A stretch of DNA of 45,470 bases from contig NZ_BMRI01000007.1 in assembly GCF_014648555.1 (NCBI RefSeq), positions 52,156 through 97,625 of the forward strand. The letters run 5' to 3'. Positions 16,448 through 23,857 of the stretch are shown piece after piece (positions within the stretch are counted from its first letter, which is position 1; each line of letters opens with the position of its first letter). This stretch comes from Kitasatospora griseola (GTDB lineage: Bacteria > Actinomycetota > Actinomycetes > Streptomycetales > Streptomycetaceae). The notes under the pieces were generated by a model. The model was not told where the DNA came from, ran no database searches, and worked only from the letters and a program-made list of their open reading frames with translations. The translations under genes were made by a program, and so were the position numbers.

Positions 16448-17128
16448 ATGCCGTTCGCCGAATCGCCCCAGCGGGAGTTCGCTGCCGCGACCGAGTGGGC
16501 GGCAGGCCGCACCCTCGACGCCCTCACCGGCGCCGAGGGCGCGGCTCCTCCCACCCCTGCTCCCGCCGCGCCGGAGCCGCAGGCCCTGCTGGCCGGCGTC
16601 CGCGTGCTGGGCCCGGACGTCTTCGCCCCGGCCCTGCTCACCGGCGCCCCGACCCCGCCGGAGACCACCGAGATCGTCGCCGAGGCGTTCCGGGTATTCC
16701 CCTCCGACGAGTCCGGGATCCACACCTGGCGCGACCGGGCCACCGCCGAGCTCCTCACCCGGGCCGGCTACCCCGTGTCGGCCCCCACCCCGCCCCCGCC
16801 CCCCGACCCCGGCGAGGACGGCTGGCAGCACTGGTCGGTGCGGATGGCGCAGCTCTCCTGCCTGGCCCTGCCGACCCTGGACGGCCCGGTGCACCAACGC
16901 GCCCGGGAGCACCCGCTCGCGCTCGCCCGCGGCGCCGCCCGCGCCGTGCTGCGGCGCGACCACCGCACCTCCGCCCGACTGGTCCGCTGGCTGGCCTGGC
17001 TGCACCGCACCGGCACCCCGTCCACGCTGGAACTCCCGCCGCTGCTGCGCCAGTTGGCGCTGACCGGCGACGGCACCGCGCGCAGCGCCCTCGACCTCAC
17101 CGTCGCCGCACACCTGGCCGCCGGATGA
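16448..17128 (+). CDS. Uncharacterised 226-aa protein in peptide cassette
   Basis: It follows the 60-aa peptide by 48 bp and overlaps the next gene by ATGA. A first part (FAESPQREFAAATEWAAGRT) and a Pro/Ala-rich linker lead to PDVFAPALLTG and an alpha-helical domain containing GIHTWRDRATAELLTRAGY, a proline run of about eight residues (near 113), HWSVRMAQLSCLALP and RLVRWLAWLHRTGTPSTLEL. It is probably soluble, with no signal peptide, transmembrane helix or recognised catalytic motif. Its tight operon position suggests it works on, or together with, the peptide and the 303-aa protein. Confidence 0.75.
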   Translation: MPFAESPQREFAAATEWAAGRTLDALTGAEGAAPPTPAPAAPEPQALLAGVRVLGPDVFAPALLTGAPTPPETTEIVAEAFRVFPSDESGIHTWRDRATAELLTRAGYPVSAPTPPPPPDPGEDGWQHWSVRMAQLSCLALPTLDGPVHQRAREHPLALARGAARAVLRRDHRTSARLVRWLAWLHRTGTPSTLELPPLLRQLALTGDGTARSALDLTVAAHLAAG

Positions 17129-18036
17129 ACCCGGCCGTGCTCGGGGACGCCCACCGGTTGGCCACCCGCGCGCTGGAGTGGCTGCACACCGCGCACGAGC
17201 AGGGCCACGGCGCCCTGCCGCCCGACGGGGGCGCCGACCTCTCCGACCCCGACAACGCGTACAAGCCGATCGGCGAATGCGCCCTGGCCGCCTCCCTGGT
17301 GCTGCGCGAGACCGTCTCCGGCCCCACCGAACGCGAACGCGCCCGGGTGCTGCTGGACTTCGGCTGGCAGCAGCTGCGCCAGGGCGAGCTGCTGTACGAA
17401 CGGCAGTTCCGGCACATGCTGCTCAGCGACCCGCTGGAGACGTACCTGCACTTCCACCGTTCCGGCTACCGGCACCCGGCGCTGGACGAACTGCTGTCCG
17501 GCCTCGACGGGCTGCGCGCCACGCACGCCGTGGAGACGATGCCGAACCGGCGCCTGGCCATCGCCAACGCCCGGCACGTGATCGGGCTGGGGAGCCGCCC
17601 CGACTGGGACGCGCTCGCCGCGGCGACCTGGCTGGGCGCCCGCCCCGAACCCTGGGCGATCGACTGGACGACCGGCTACAGCGTCACCCACACCGTCTTC
17701 CACCTCACCGACTGGGGTGCGCTGCCCGAACGGCTGCCCGCACCGCTGCGCGAGTACCTGGCCGCCTGGCTGCCGGTGTGGGCCGACATCTGGCGGGAGA
17801 CCGGGCAGTGGGACCTGCTCGGCGAACTGCTGATCGTGGACGCCTGCCTGCCCGAGCCGGTCTGCGACCCGCAGAACTGGGAGCAGCTGGTCGCCGCCCA
17901 GCGCGCGGACGGTCTGCTGCCGCGCGACCTGGACCCGGTCGACGAGGACCCCGAGCGGGCGTTCAAGGACAACGAGCACACCGCCGTGGTCGGCGTGCTG
18001 GCCGGCACCCTCACTCTCGCCCGCGCGCTCCGGTGA
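17125..18036 (+). CDS. Uncharacterised all-helical 303-aa protein (DUF6895-like)
   Basis: Starts in an ATGA overlap and ends in a GTGA overlap, so it is translationally coupled on both sides. It is rich in helices: RLATRALEWLHTAHEQGHGA, CALAASLVLRET, LDFGWQQLRQGELLYERQF, then WAIDWTTGYSVTHTVFHLTDWG, LLGELLIVDACLPEP and FKDNEHTAVVGVLAGTLTLA. The repeated-helix layout with conserved Trp, His and Asp in the TDWG and EHTAVVG regions resembles actinobacterial DUF6895-type proteins, an assignment from memory of the family and not verified. An alpha/alpha-barrel fold is conceivable. Function unknown; context links it to the 60-aa peptide and the serine hydrolase. Confidence 0.7.
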   Translation: MNPAVLGDAHRLATRALEWLHTAHEQGHGALPPDGGADLSDPDNAYKPIGECALAASLVLRETVSGPTERERARVLLDFGWQQLRQGELLYERQFRHMLLSDPLETYLHFHRSGYRHPALDELLSGLDGLRATHAVETMPNRRLAIANARHVIGLGSRPDWDALAAATWLGARPEPWAIDWTTGYSVTHTVFHLTDWGALPERLPAPLREYLAAWLPVWADIWRETGQWDLLGELLIVDACLPEPVCDPQNWEQLVAAQRADGLLPRDLDPVDEDPERAFKDNEHTAVVGVLAGTLTLARALR

Positions 18037-19052
18037 GCGCGGTGAACCCGGTGAGTCCGGTGAACCCGGCGAGTCCGGTGCGCCCGGTGGATCCGCAGCT
18101 CGCCACCCTGACCCGCACCGTGCCGCGCGGCGCGGCCGTCGCCCTCGCCGTCGTCTGCCCCGACGGCGAGCGGCTGCTCTGCCACGGCCGGACCGACGGC
18201 AGCTCCGGCGAGCCCGTGACACCGGACACCGGCTTCGAACTCGGCTCGGTGAGCAAGACGTTCACCGCCCTGCTGCTCGCCGAACTGGCCGCCCGCGGCG
18301 AGGTCCGGCACCGGGACACCGTCACCGTCGCGGACGTGCCGCTCACCTTCCTCCACCTGGCCACCCACACCTCCGGACTCCCCCGCCTGCCGCCCGGCCT
18401 GCGGCGCTCGGCGCTGCCCGCCTGGTTCACCAACCCGTACGCGGCGTATTCCGTCGCCGAGTTGGACCGGGCGATGGACCGAACCCGCCTGCGCAATCCG
18501 CCCGGTGACCGGGTGCACTACTCCAACTACGGCGTGGGCCTGCTCGGCCGGACGCTCGCCGAACGGGCCGGCACTTCGTACCCGGCGCTGCTCACCTCCC
18601 GGATCAGCGCCCCGCTCGGACTCACCGGCACCGACTGCGAACCCGGCGCCGCCGTCGGGCACTTCCGCCAACGCCCCCTGCCACCCTGGCAGATCCCCGC
18701 CCTGCCGGGCGCCGGCGCCGTCCGCTCCACCGCCCGGGACCTGCTGCGCTACCTCACCGTCCACCTCGACCCGGCCGCCGCCCCCACCACTGCCCTGACC
18801 GCCGCGCTGCGCGACGTCCAGCGGCCCCGCCTGGTCAAACCCCGCTCCACGGACCGGATCTGCCTGGTCTGGAACCTGCGCCCGACCCCCGACGGCGATG
18901 TCCTCTTCCACTCCGGCGGCACCCGCGGCTGCACCTCCTTCATCGCCTTCTGCCCCCGGCGCGGCACCGCCCTGGCCGCGTTGACCAACGCGGGCCCCCG
19001 GCTGGACGGCCGCTTCATCCAGACCGGCTACCGGATCTTCCGGGACCTGTAA
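18033..19052 (+). CDS. Serine hydrolase, beta-lactamase/DD-peptidase family
   Basis: 339 aa from the GTG in the GTGA junction. The start is uncertain because several in-frame GTG codons follow within a low-complexity stretch (NPVSPVNPASPVRPV). The three active-site elements of class C-type penicillin-recognising enzymes are present: SVSK (Ser72, Lys75), YSN (Tyr163) and HSGG (His293). HLATHTSGLPRLP is also typical of the family. No signal peptide is seen, so it is probably cytoplasmic, unusual for a true DD-carboxypeptidase and more like an esterase, peptidase or macrocyclase. As the last gene of the peptide cassette it may cleave or cyclise the peptide; this is inference. Confidence 0.9.
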   Translation: MSAVNPVSPVNPASPVRPVDPQLATLTRTVPRGAAVALAVVCPDGERLLCHGRTDGSSGEPVTPDTGFELGSVSKTFTALLLAELAARGEVRHRDTVTVADVPLTFLHLATHTSGLPRLPPGLRRSALPAWFTNPYAAYSVAELDRAMDRTRLRNPPGDRVHYSNYGVGLLGRTLAERAGTSYPALLTSRISAPLGLTGTDCEPGAAVGHFRQRPLPPWQIPALPGAGAVRSTARDLLRYLTVHLDPAAAPTTALTAALRDVQRPRLVKPRSTDRICLVWNLRPTPDGDVLFHSGGTRGCTSFIAFCPRRGTALAALTNAGPRLDGRFIQTGYRIFRDL

Positions 19053-19058
19053 CGCCCA

Positions 19059-19091
19059 CGGGCCGCCGGCGCTGGGTGCGTCGGCGGCCCG
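19059..19091. terminator. Bidirectional terminator hairpin
   Basis: CGGGCCGCCG and CGGCGGCCCG form a perfect 10-bp stem with a 13-base loop. It lies between convergent stops (19052 and 19110), so it can end both transcripts. Confidence 0.75.
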
Positions 19092-19109
19092 CGGGGTGCT
19101 GTCGGTCGG

Positions 19110-20198
19110 TCAGGCGGTGAACCAGCCGGTCAGGTCGGCGGTGACGTTCACCGTCCCGGTGGAGTTGTAGAACACCACCCGGCCGTCGACCACCGGGACC
19201 AGGACCTGGTGCGAAACCGTCTGGCCCGGCGTCCAGTTGAGGCTGGAGGTGCCGGGGCGGTCGGTGCCGTGCGGGTAGGCGGTCAGGTAGCCGGTGTCGG
19301 TCGGGTTGGTGACCGTGACGTTCAGCAGCACGGCGGTCGCGCCGTACGGGACGCCGCCGACGCCGCCGACCTGGACGCTGACGAGGCCGCCCGCGCCGAC
19401 GGCGCCCTGCCGGGCGCCGGTCCCGTCGCGGGTGTCGAGCAGCCGCTGCGGGGTGGCCGGGGAGAACGTGCTGGTGCCGGTCGCCGAGTAGTAGCCGGCG
19501 ACGTCGGCGATCAGGTCGACGGTGCCGGCGCTGTTGCGCAGGTCGACCTTGCCGTTCACCACGGGGACGGTCACCAGGTTGGCGACGGTCCGGCCCGCGG
19601 TGAAGTTGAGGTTCGACGTGGCGGGCAGCGGCCGTCCGTCGGCGTGAACGGTGATCCAGCCGGTCGCCGTCGGCGACGCGGCCGTCAGGTTCATCACCAC
19701 GGCGGTGACGCCGTCCGCCGGGACGCCCTTGACGCCCGCCACCCGCAGGCCGACGCTCTGGCCCGCGCCGACCCGGGCCTTGGGGGCGCCGGTGCCGTCA
19801 CGGGTGTCCAGCAGACGGGCCGGGTCGAGTGGCACGAAGCGGGACTTGGCGGGGTTGTCGGCCGCGGTGACCTCGAACGCGTTCGGGACGTAGCCCGGCG
19901 AGGGCTGGCCCTGGGTGTAGCCCATGCCGTCGCGCACCAGGTCGTAGTGGCCGGGTGCCAGGTTCCTGGTGTCGACCAGCACGTTCAGTGCGGTGCCGTC
20001 GGCGTTCACCGACTGCGGCCAGACCGGATTCCGGCTGCTCGTGGAGCTGTTCTCCAGGTTGATCCGTCTGCCCACCGTCAGGCCGGTGCCCCGGATCACG
20101 GCCGGCACCAGGGTGCCGGCTTGGCCGGTCGCCGAGTTCCCGGCCAGGCCCTGGAGGGTGTACTCGACCGGGGTGGGGGACTTGTCCGGGGTGACCAT
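19110..20198 (-). CDS. DTRDGTG-repeat extracellular-type protein, probably 5'-truncated
   Basis: 362 aa from ATG 20198. Two C-terminal repeats of about 120 residues each begin RLLDTRDGTGA and include TAVVMNLTA/TAVLLNVTV, a VNLVTVPVVNGKV-like strand, and GTVDLIADVAGYY/GTVNVTADLTGWF. This is a beta-rich module seen in many secreted Streptomyces proteins. The region before it (APGHYDLVRDG) is also beta-rich. No signal peptide precedes it. Protein-like sequence continues in frame upstream of the ATG (GNWSSTDGRALL) to about 20249, where only a CTG with AAAGG in front could start, and a TGA lies before that. The simplest reading is loss of the N-terminal half; an unusual CTG start is the alternative. 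Confidence 0.65.
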   Translation of the reverse strand: MVTPDKSPTPVEYTLQGLAGNSATGQAGTLVPAVIRGTGLTVGRRINLENSSTSSRNPVWPQSVNADGTALNVLVDTRNLAPGHYDLVRDGMGYTQGQPSPGYVPNAFEVTAADNPAKSRFVPLDPARLLDTRDGTGAPKARVGAGQSVGLRVAGVKGVPADGVTAVVMNLTAASPTATGWITVHADGRPLPATSNLNFTAGRTVANLVTVPVVNGKVDLRNSAGTVDLIADVAGYYSATGTSTFSPATPQRLLDTRDGTGARQGAVGAGGLVSVQVGGVGGVPYGATAVLLNVTVTNPTDTGYLTAYPHGTDRPGTSSLNWTPGQTVSHQVLVPVVDGRVVFYNSTGTVNVTADLTGWFTA

Positions 20199-20249
20199 CA
20201 GCAGCGCCCGGCCGTCGGTGGAGCTCCAGTTCCCGGATGAGAAACACAG

Positions 20250-20517
20250 GCGTCCTTTACCTCCGCGGTTCTGTGTATGGAGGAACCGTCACCTGGGACC
20301 CCCGAGCGGTAAAGGACGGGTCCAATCTCCTTGCCGCTCATTGCAGTTGACGGGACACCATCACTAGCGTCGGTGACGGCTCAACCGTGCGATCACCCCC
20401 GGTGCAGGAGCCCCGGTGCCCCCAGTCATGCTGCCGCTCCTGCCTGCCCCGCCGCGTGTTCGGCCCGTCCGCCGCCGGCGGCCTCTCCGTTGTGCTCCGA
20501 CCCCTGGAGGCAGTTCC
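20250..20517. other. Intergenic region with nested inverted repeats
   Basis: No gene was recognised. An 11-bp perfect inverted repeat (CGTCCTTTACC at 20251-20261, GGTAAAGGACG at 20308-20318) encloses a second one (CGGTTC ... GAACCG). The outer left arm touches the break in the DTRDGTG gene. The promoter of the sedolisin gene must lie in the remainder. Confidence 0.5.
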
Positions 20518-21756
20518 TTGCGTACCCCCACCGCGCCCACCCTCATCAGTGCCGCCGCGCTCGCCCTCACCGCGTTCACCGGCCTGGCCGCGGCCTCGCC
20601 GGCCGACGCCCGGTCCGCGCCCACCACGTACAGCAAGGGCGGGGTGTCCTGGGTGCGGGCGTGCGACACGCTCGCCAAGGGCGACACCATGGGCTGCCAC
20701 GCGCTGAAGGTCACCAACGCGGCCCAGCACGTCCACGCCCTCGGCGTCACGCCGAACGCGACCCCGTCCGGCTACGGCCCGTCGGACCTGACGAGTGCGT
20801 ACAACCTGCCGGCGAACGGTGGCGCGGGCGCCACCATCGCGATCGTCGACGCGTACGACGACCCGAACGCCGAGGCCGACATGGCGGTCTACCGCGCACA
20901 GTACGGCCTGCCGGCCTGCACCACCGCGAACGGCTGCTTCAAGAAGGTCAACCAGACCGGCGGCTCCTCGCTGCCGAGCCCCAACTCCGGCTGGGCGGGC
21001 GAGATTTCGCTCGACCTGGACATGGTCTCGGCGGTCGCGCCGAACGCGCGCGTCATCCTGGTCGAGGCGACCAGCGCGACCATGGCCAACCTCGGCAAGT
21101 CGGTGAACGAGGCGGTCGCGCTGGGCGCCAAGTACGTGTCCAACAGCTACGGCGGCGGCGAGTCCTCGTCCGACACCTCGTACGACAGCTCGTACTTCAA
21201 CCACCCGGGCGTGGCCATCACGGTCTCCTCCGGCGACAGCGCGTACGGCGCGCAGTACCCGGCCGCCTCGAAGTACGTCACCGCGGTCGGCGGCACCTCG
21301 CTGAGCCGCAACTCCAGCACCCGCGGCTGGGGCGAGTCGGTCTGGTACACCAGCTCCACCGAGGGCACCGGATCCGGCTGCTCGGCCTACGACGCCAAGC
21401 CGACCTGGCAGAAGGACACCGGCTGCGCCAAGCGCGCCATAGCCGACGTCTCGGCGGTCGCCGACCCGGCCACCGGCGTCGCCGTCTACCAGACGTACGG
21501 CGGCAGCGGCTGGGCGGTGTACGGCGGTACCAGCGCCTCCTCGCCGATCATCGCGAGCGTGTACGCGCTGGCGGGGACGCCGTCCACCGGCTCCTACCCG
21601 TCCTCGTTCCCGTACGCGCACACCGGCTCCCTGTACGACGTCACCACCGGCTCCAACGGCAGCTGCTCGCCGAGCTACCTGTGCACCGCCACCACCGGCT
21701 ACGACGGCCCGACCGGGCTTGGCACCCCGCACGGCACGGCGGCCTTCGCCGGCTGA
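20518..21756 (+). CDS. Secreted S53 (sedolisin) family serine-carboxyl peptidase
   Basis: 412 aa from a TTG start with GGAGG seven bases upstream; this start places a signal peptide (TLISAAALALTAFTGLAAA) exactly at the N-terminus, whereas longer versions do not. The catalytic triad of sedolisins is visible: Glu162 and Asp166 in GEISLDLD (ExxxD) and Ser339 in YGGTSASSP. The oxyanion Asp240 is in SSGDS. The usual large activation prodomain is much reduced (about 60 residues between signal and the catalytic domain at SGYGPSDL), a feature of the short bacterial subgroup. It is an acid-tolerant extracellular endopeptidase. A strong hairpin ends its transcript. Confidence 0.92.
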   Translation: MRTPTAPTLISAAALALTAFTGLAAASPADARSAPTTYSKGGVSWVRACDTLAKGDTMGCHALKVTNAAQHVHALGVTPNATPSGYGPSDLTSAYNLPANGGAGATIAIVDAYDDPNAEADMAVYRAQYGLPACTTANGCFKKVNQTGGSSLPSPNSGWAGEISLDLDMVSAVAPNARVILVEATSATMANLGKSVNEAVALGAKYVSNSYGGGESSSDTSYDSSYFNHPGVAITVSSGDSAYGAQYPAASKYVTAVGGTSLSRNSSTRGWGESVWYTSSTEGTGSGCSAYDAKPTWQKDTGCAKRAIADVSAVADPATGVAVYQTYGGSGWAVYGGTSASSPIIASVYALAGTPSTGSYPSSFPYAHTGSLYDVTTGSNGSCSPSYLCTATTGYDGPTGLGTPHGTAAFAG

Positions 21757-21780
21757 CGACGCTCCACCCGCGACCCGCCG

Positions 21781-21829
21781 GAGGGCGGTGGCGCGCAGGG
21801 AATCCCCTCCCCTGCGCGCCACCGCCCTT
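21781..21829 (+). terminator. Strong hairpin terminator after the sedolisin gene
   Basis: An 18-bp perfect stem (21783-21800 with 21810-21827; sequence GGGCGGTGGCGCGCAGGG) and a nine-base loop, extendable by A-T and G-U pairs. It also faces the end of the convergent RidA-like gene and may serve both. Confidence 0.9.
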
Positions 21830-21869
21830 CGGCGTTGCCGTGTCCCGAATATCGATCGACCGTGACAGA

Positions 21870-22304
21870 TCAGGACGACTCCGGGCGGATCAGCCGCTCG
21901 TCCGGGATCACCGCGACGCCGAGGATCTCGATCACCGCCTCGGGCTGCCACAGCGCGGTGGTGCCGATGCCGGCCATCGCCGGGTAGACCGGGCCGGCGA
22001 GCTCGCGCCAGACCTCGCCGATCTGCTTGCCGTGCGCCTGGTAGTCGGGGATGTCGGTGAGGTAGAGGGTGATGCTGACCAGGTCCTGCGGACGGCCGCC
22101 CGCCTCGGCGAGGGTGGCGAGGACGTTGCCGAAGGCCTGCCGGAACTGTTCGACGATGCCGCCGGGGACGATCCGCATGTTCCGGTCCAGGGCGGTCTGG
22201 CCACCGAGGTGCAGGGTGTTGCCGCAGAGCGTGCCGTGCGAGTAACCGCGCGGCTCGGGCAGCGACGCGGGGTTGACCGGAACGGGGGCCGAGTAGCTCG
22301 CCAT
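21870..22304 (-). CDS. RidA/YjgF-family protein, Arg-less subgroup
   Basis: 144 aa from the ATG at 22304 with AGGAG six bases upstream. The family pattern is clear: GYSHGTLCGNTLHLGGQTALD, then VEQFRQAFGNVLATLAEAGG, VSITLYLTDI and VIEILGVAVIPD. The loop that normally carries the deaminase arginine (PARSxV) reads YPAMAGIG, so that residue is replaced by Met. It is therefore a divergent Rid subgroup and should not be assumed to deaminate 2-aminoacrylate. It is divergent from the FAH gene across an operator-like palindrome. In anthraniloyl-CoA clusters a Rid protein could hydrolyse the enamine produced by the monooxygenase/reductase; this is inference. Confidence 0.88.
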   Translation of the reverse strand: MASYSAPVPVNPASLPEPRGYSHGTLCGNTLHLGGQTALDRNMRIVPGGIVEQFRQAFGNVLATLAEAGGRPQDLVSITLYLTDIPDYQAHGKQIGEVWRELAGPVYPAMAGIGTTALWQPEAVIEILGVAVIPDERLIRPESS

Positions 22305-22359
22305 GGAGGACTCCTGCGGGTCGGGTGCCGTCGGTGCGTCACCGTAGCAGCTATTGACA

Positions 22360-22380
22360 GTTCTGTGACGGTCGCAGAAC
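22360..22380. promoter_or_regulatory. 21-bp palindromic operator candidate in catabolic cluster
   Basis: GTTCTGTGACGGTCGCAGAAC is a near-perfect dyad with one mismatched pair and a central base. A TTGACA that could serve as a -35 for the rightward operon abuts it (22354-22359). It sits between the divergent RidA-like and FAH genes. The PaaX-type regulator at 28869 is the obvious candidate ligand-responsive binder. Confidence 0.6.
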
Positions 22381-22442
22381 CATTGAAACAACGCGCCCGG
22401 CACCGGGTGGCGGACAGCGGTGCCGAAGTGGAGGTCTCTCCC

Positions 22443-23249
22443 ATGCGTCTCGCAACGGTCGGCCGCCCGGGCGGCGGCACCAGCGCCGCCGTCCGGCACG
22501 GGGAGGTCTGGCACGCGCTGCCGGCCCCCGACCTGTCGGCGTTCCTCCGCGCCGGCGCCCCGGTGCGGGCCGGCGCGGAGATCCCCGGCGCCGTCCCGGT
22601 GCTGCCGCTGCCCACGCCCGCCAAGGTGCTCTGCTGCGGGCTGAACTACACCGAGCACATCCGCGAGATGGGGCGTGAACTCCCGGCCCACCCCACGCTG
22701 TTCGCGAAGTTCGCCGACACCCTGACCGGCCCGCAGGACGACCTGGTGCTGCCGCGCGGCCTGCAGGTCGACTGGGAGGCGGAGCTCGCGGTGGTGGTCG
22801 GCGCGCCACTGCACCGCGCCGACCGGACGACGGCGCTGGCCGGGATCGCCGGCTACACGGTGGCGAACGACGTCTCGGTGCGGGACTGGCAGAACCGGAC
22901 GACGCAGTGGTTGCAGGGCAAGGCCTGGGACGGGTCCTGCCCGGTCGGCCCGGAGGTGGTCACCCCGGACGAGGTGGACCCGGCGGCCGGGCTGGCGGTG
23001 GTCTGCCGGGTCAACGGCGAGCAGGTGCAGCGCGCCAGCACCAGGACGCTGGTCTTCGACGCCGCCGACCTGCTGGCGTACGTCTCCTCGTTCACCCTGC
23101 TACGCCCGGGCGACCTGGTGCTGACCGGCACGCCCGGCGGCGTCGGCGCGGCCCGCGACCCTCAGCGTTTCCTGGCCGACGGCGACGTGCTGGAGACGTC
23201 GATCGAAGGCATCGGCGCGCTGCGCAACACGGTGCGCCTCACCGATTGA
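22443..23249 (+). CDS. Fumarylacetoacetate hydrolase (FAH) family protein
   Basis: 268 aa, GGAGG eight bases before the ATG. Family motifs are all present: KVLCCGLNYTEHIREMG, PTLFAKF, DWEAELAVVVG (metal-binding Glu pair), GYTVANDVSVRDWQ, KAWDGSCPVGP and GDLVLTGTPGGVG. Members hydrolyse C-C bonds of 1,3-diketone acids or act as 2-oxo-acid decarboxylase/hydratases with Mg2+ or Ca2+. As first gene of the anthraniloyl-CoA operon it probably cleaves the ring-opened or diketone intermediate after deamination. 104 bp separate it from the cupin gene. Confidence 0.92.
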   Translation: MRLATVGRPGGGTSAAVRHGEVWHALPAPDLSAFLRAGAPVRAGAEIPGAVPVLPLPTPAKVLCCGLNYTEHIREMGRELPAHPTLFAKFADTLTGPQDDLVLPRGLQVDWEAELAVVVGAPLHRADRTTALAGIAGYTVANDVSVRDWQNRTTQWLQGKAWDGSCPVGPEVVTPDEVDPAAGLAVVCRVNGEQVQRASTRTLVFDAADLLAYVSSFTLLRPGDLVLTGTPGGVGAARDPQRFLADGDVLETSIEGIGALRNTVRLTD

Positions 23250-23353
23250 CCGCCGCGACCGGCGAGCCGCACCGCCGCCGGCCACGGCAGAGCCGACGAT
23301 CCATCAGAGCGAACCCTCTCGAACCGACCCCCAGCCACGACGAGGAGCTTCCC

Positions 23354-23857
23354 ATGGACCCCACCCCCGGCAACTCCCCCGACTACAGCTCGTACCTGCT
23401 CGACGGCGACAACTCGATGTACGCCACCGAGAGCGGCCTGGTGGTCCCGGTGGTGACCAGGGCGGGCGACGAGCCCGGGGACACCGGGCAGTCGGCCGGC
23501 GCCACCCGGATCTCCGGCATCAGCATCCAGCACACCCCGGCCACCCGCCTGTGGTTCGGCAAGGTCGGCAACGAGCCGGGCTACCGGTCGGTGCCGCACC
23601 ACCACGGCGAGGCGGAGACCGGCGGCTACGTGCTGTCCGGCCGGGGCCGGATCTACTTCGGCGCGAAGTTCGCCGACTACGTCGACCTGGCGGAGGGCGA
23701 CTGGGTGTTCGTCCCGCCGTTCATGCCGCACGTGGAGTGCAACGTCGACCGCAACCGCCCGCTGACCTGGATGACCACCCGCACCCCGGAGAACATCGTG
23801 GTCAACCTGCCCGAGGTGCCGGACGCGGAGCTGCCCGACTGGCTGGACCGGCCCTGA
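23354..23857 (+). CDS. Cupin-domain protein
   Basis: 167 aa, GAGGAG upstream. The cupin 1 motif reads PHHHGEAETGGYVLSGRGRIYFG, cut here to its key residues His-His-His, Glu and Gly; cupin 2 reads DWVFVPPFMPHVECN. This gives a three-His/one-Glu metal site in a single-domain cupin. Small metal cupins in aromatic catabolism are dioxygenases, isomerases or regulators. Its stop overlaps the thioesterase start (TGATG), so expression is coupled. The reaction is unassigned. Confidence 0.85.
   Translation: MDPTPGNSPDYSSYLLDGDNSMYATESGLVVPVVTRAGDEPGDTGQSAGATRISGISIQHTPATRLWFGKVGNEPGYRSVPHHHGEAETGGYVLSGRGRIYFGAKFADYVDLAEGDWVFVPPFMPHVECNVDRNRPLTWMTTRTPENIVVNLPEVPDAELPDWLDRP

Noticed and set aside
20251..20318. 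Insertion sequence or MITE
   Set aside because: The inverted repeats enclose only 68 bp, no target-site duplication is visible, and no transposase is present.
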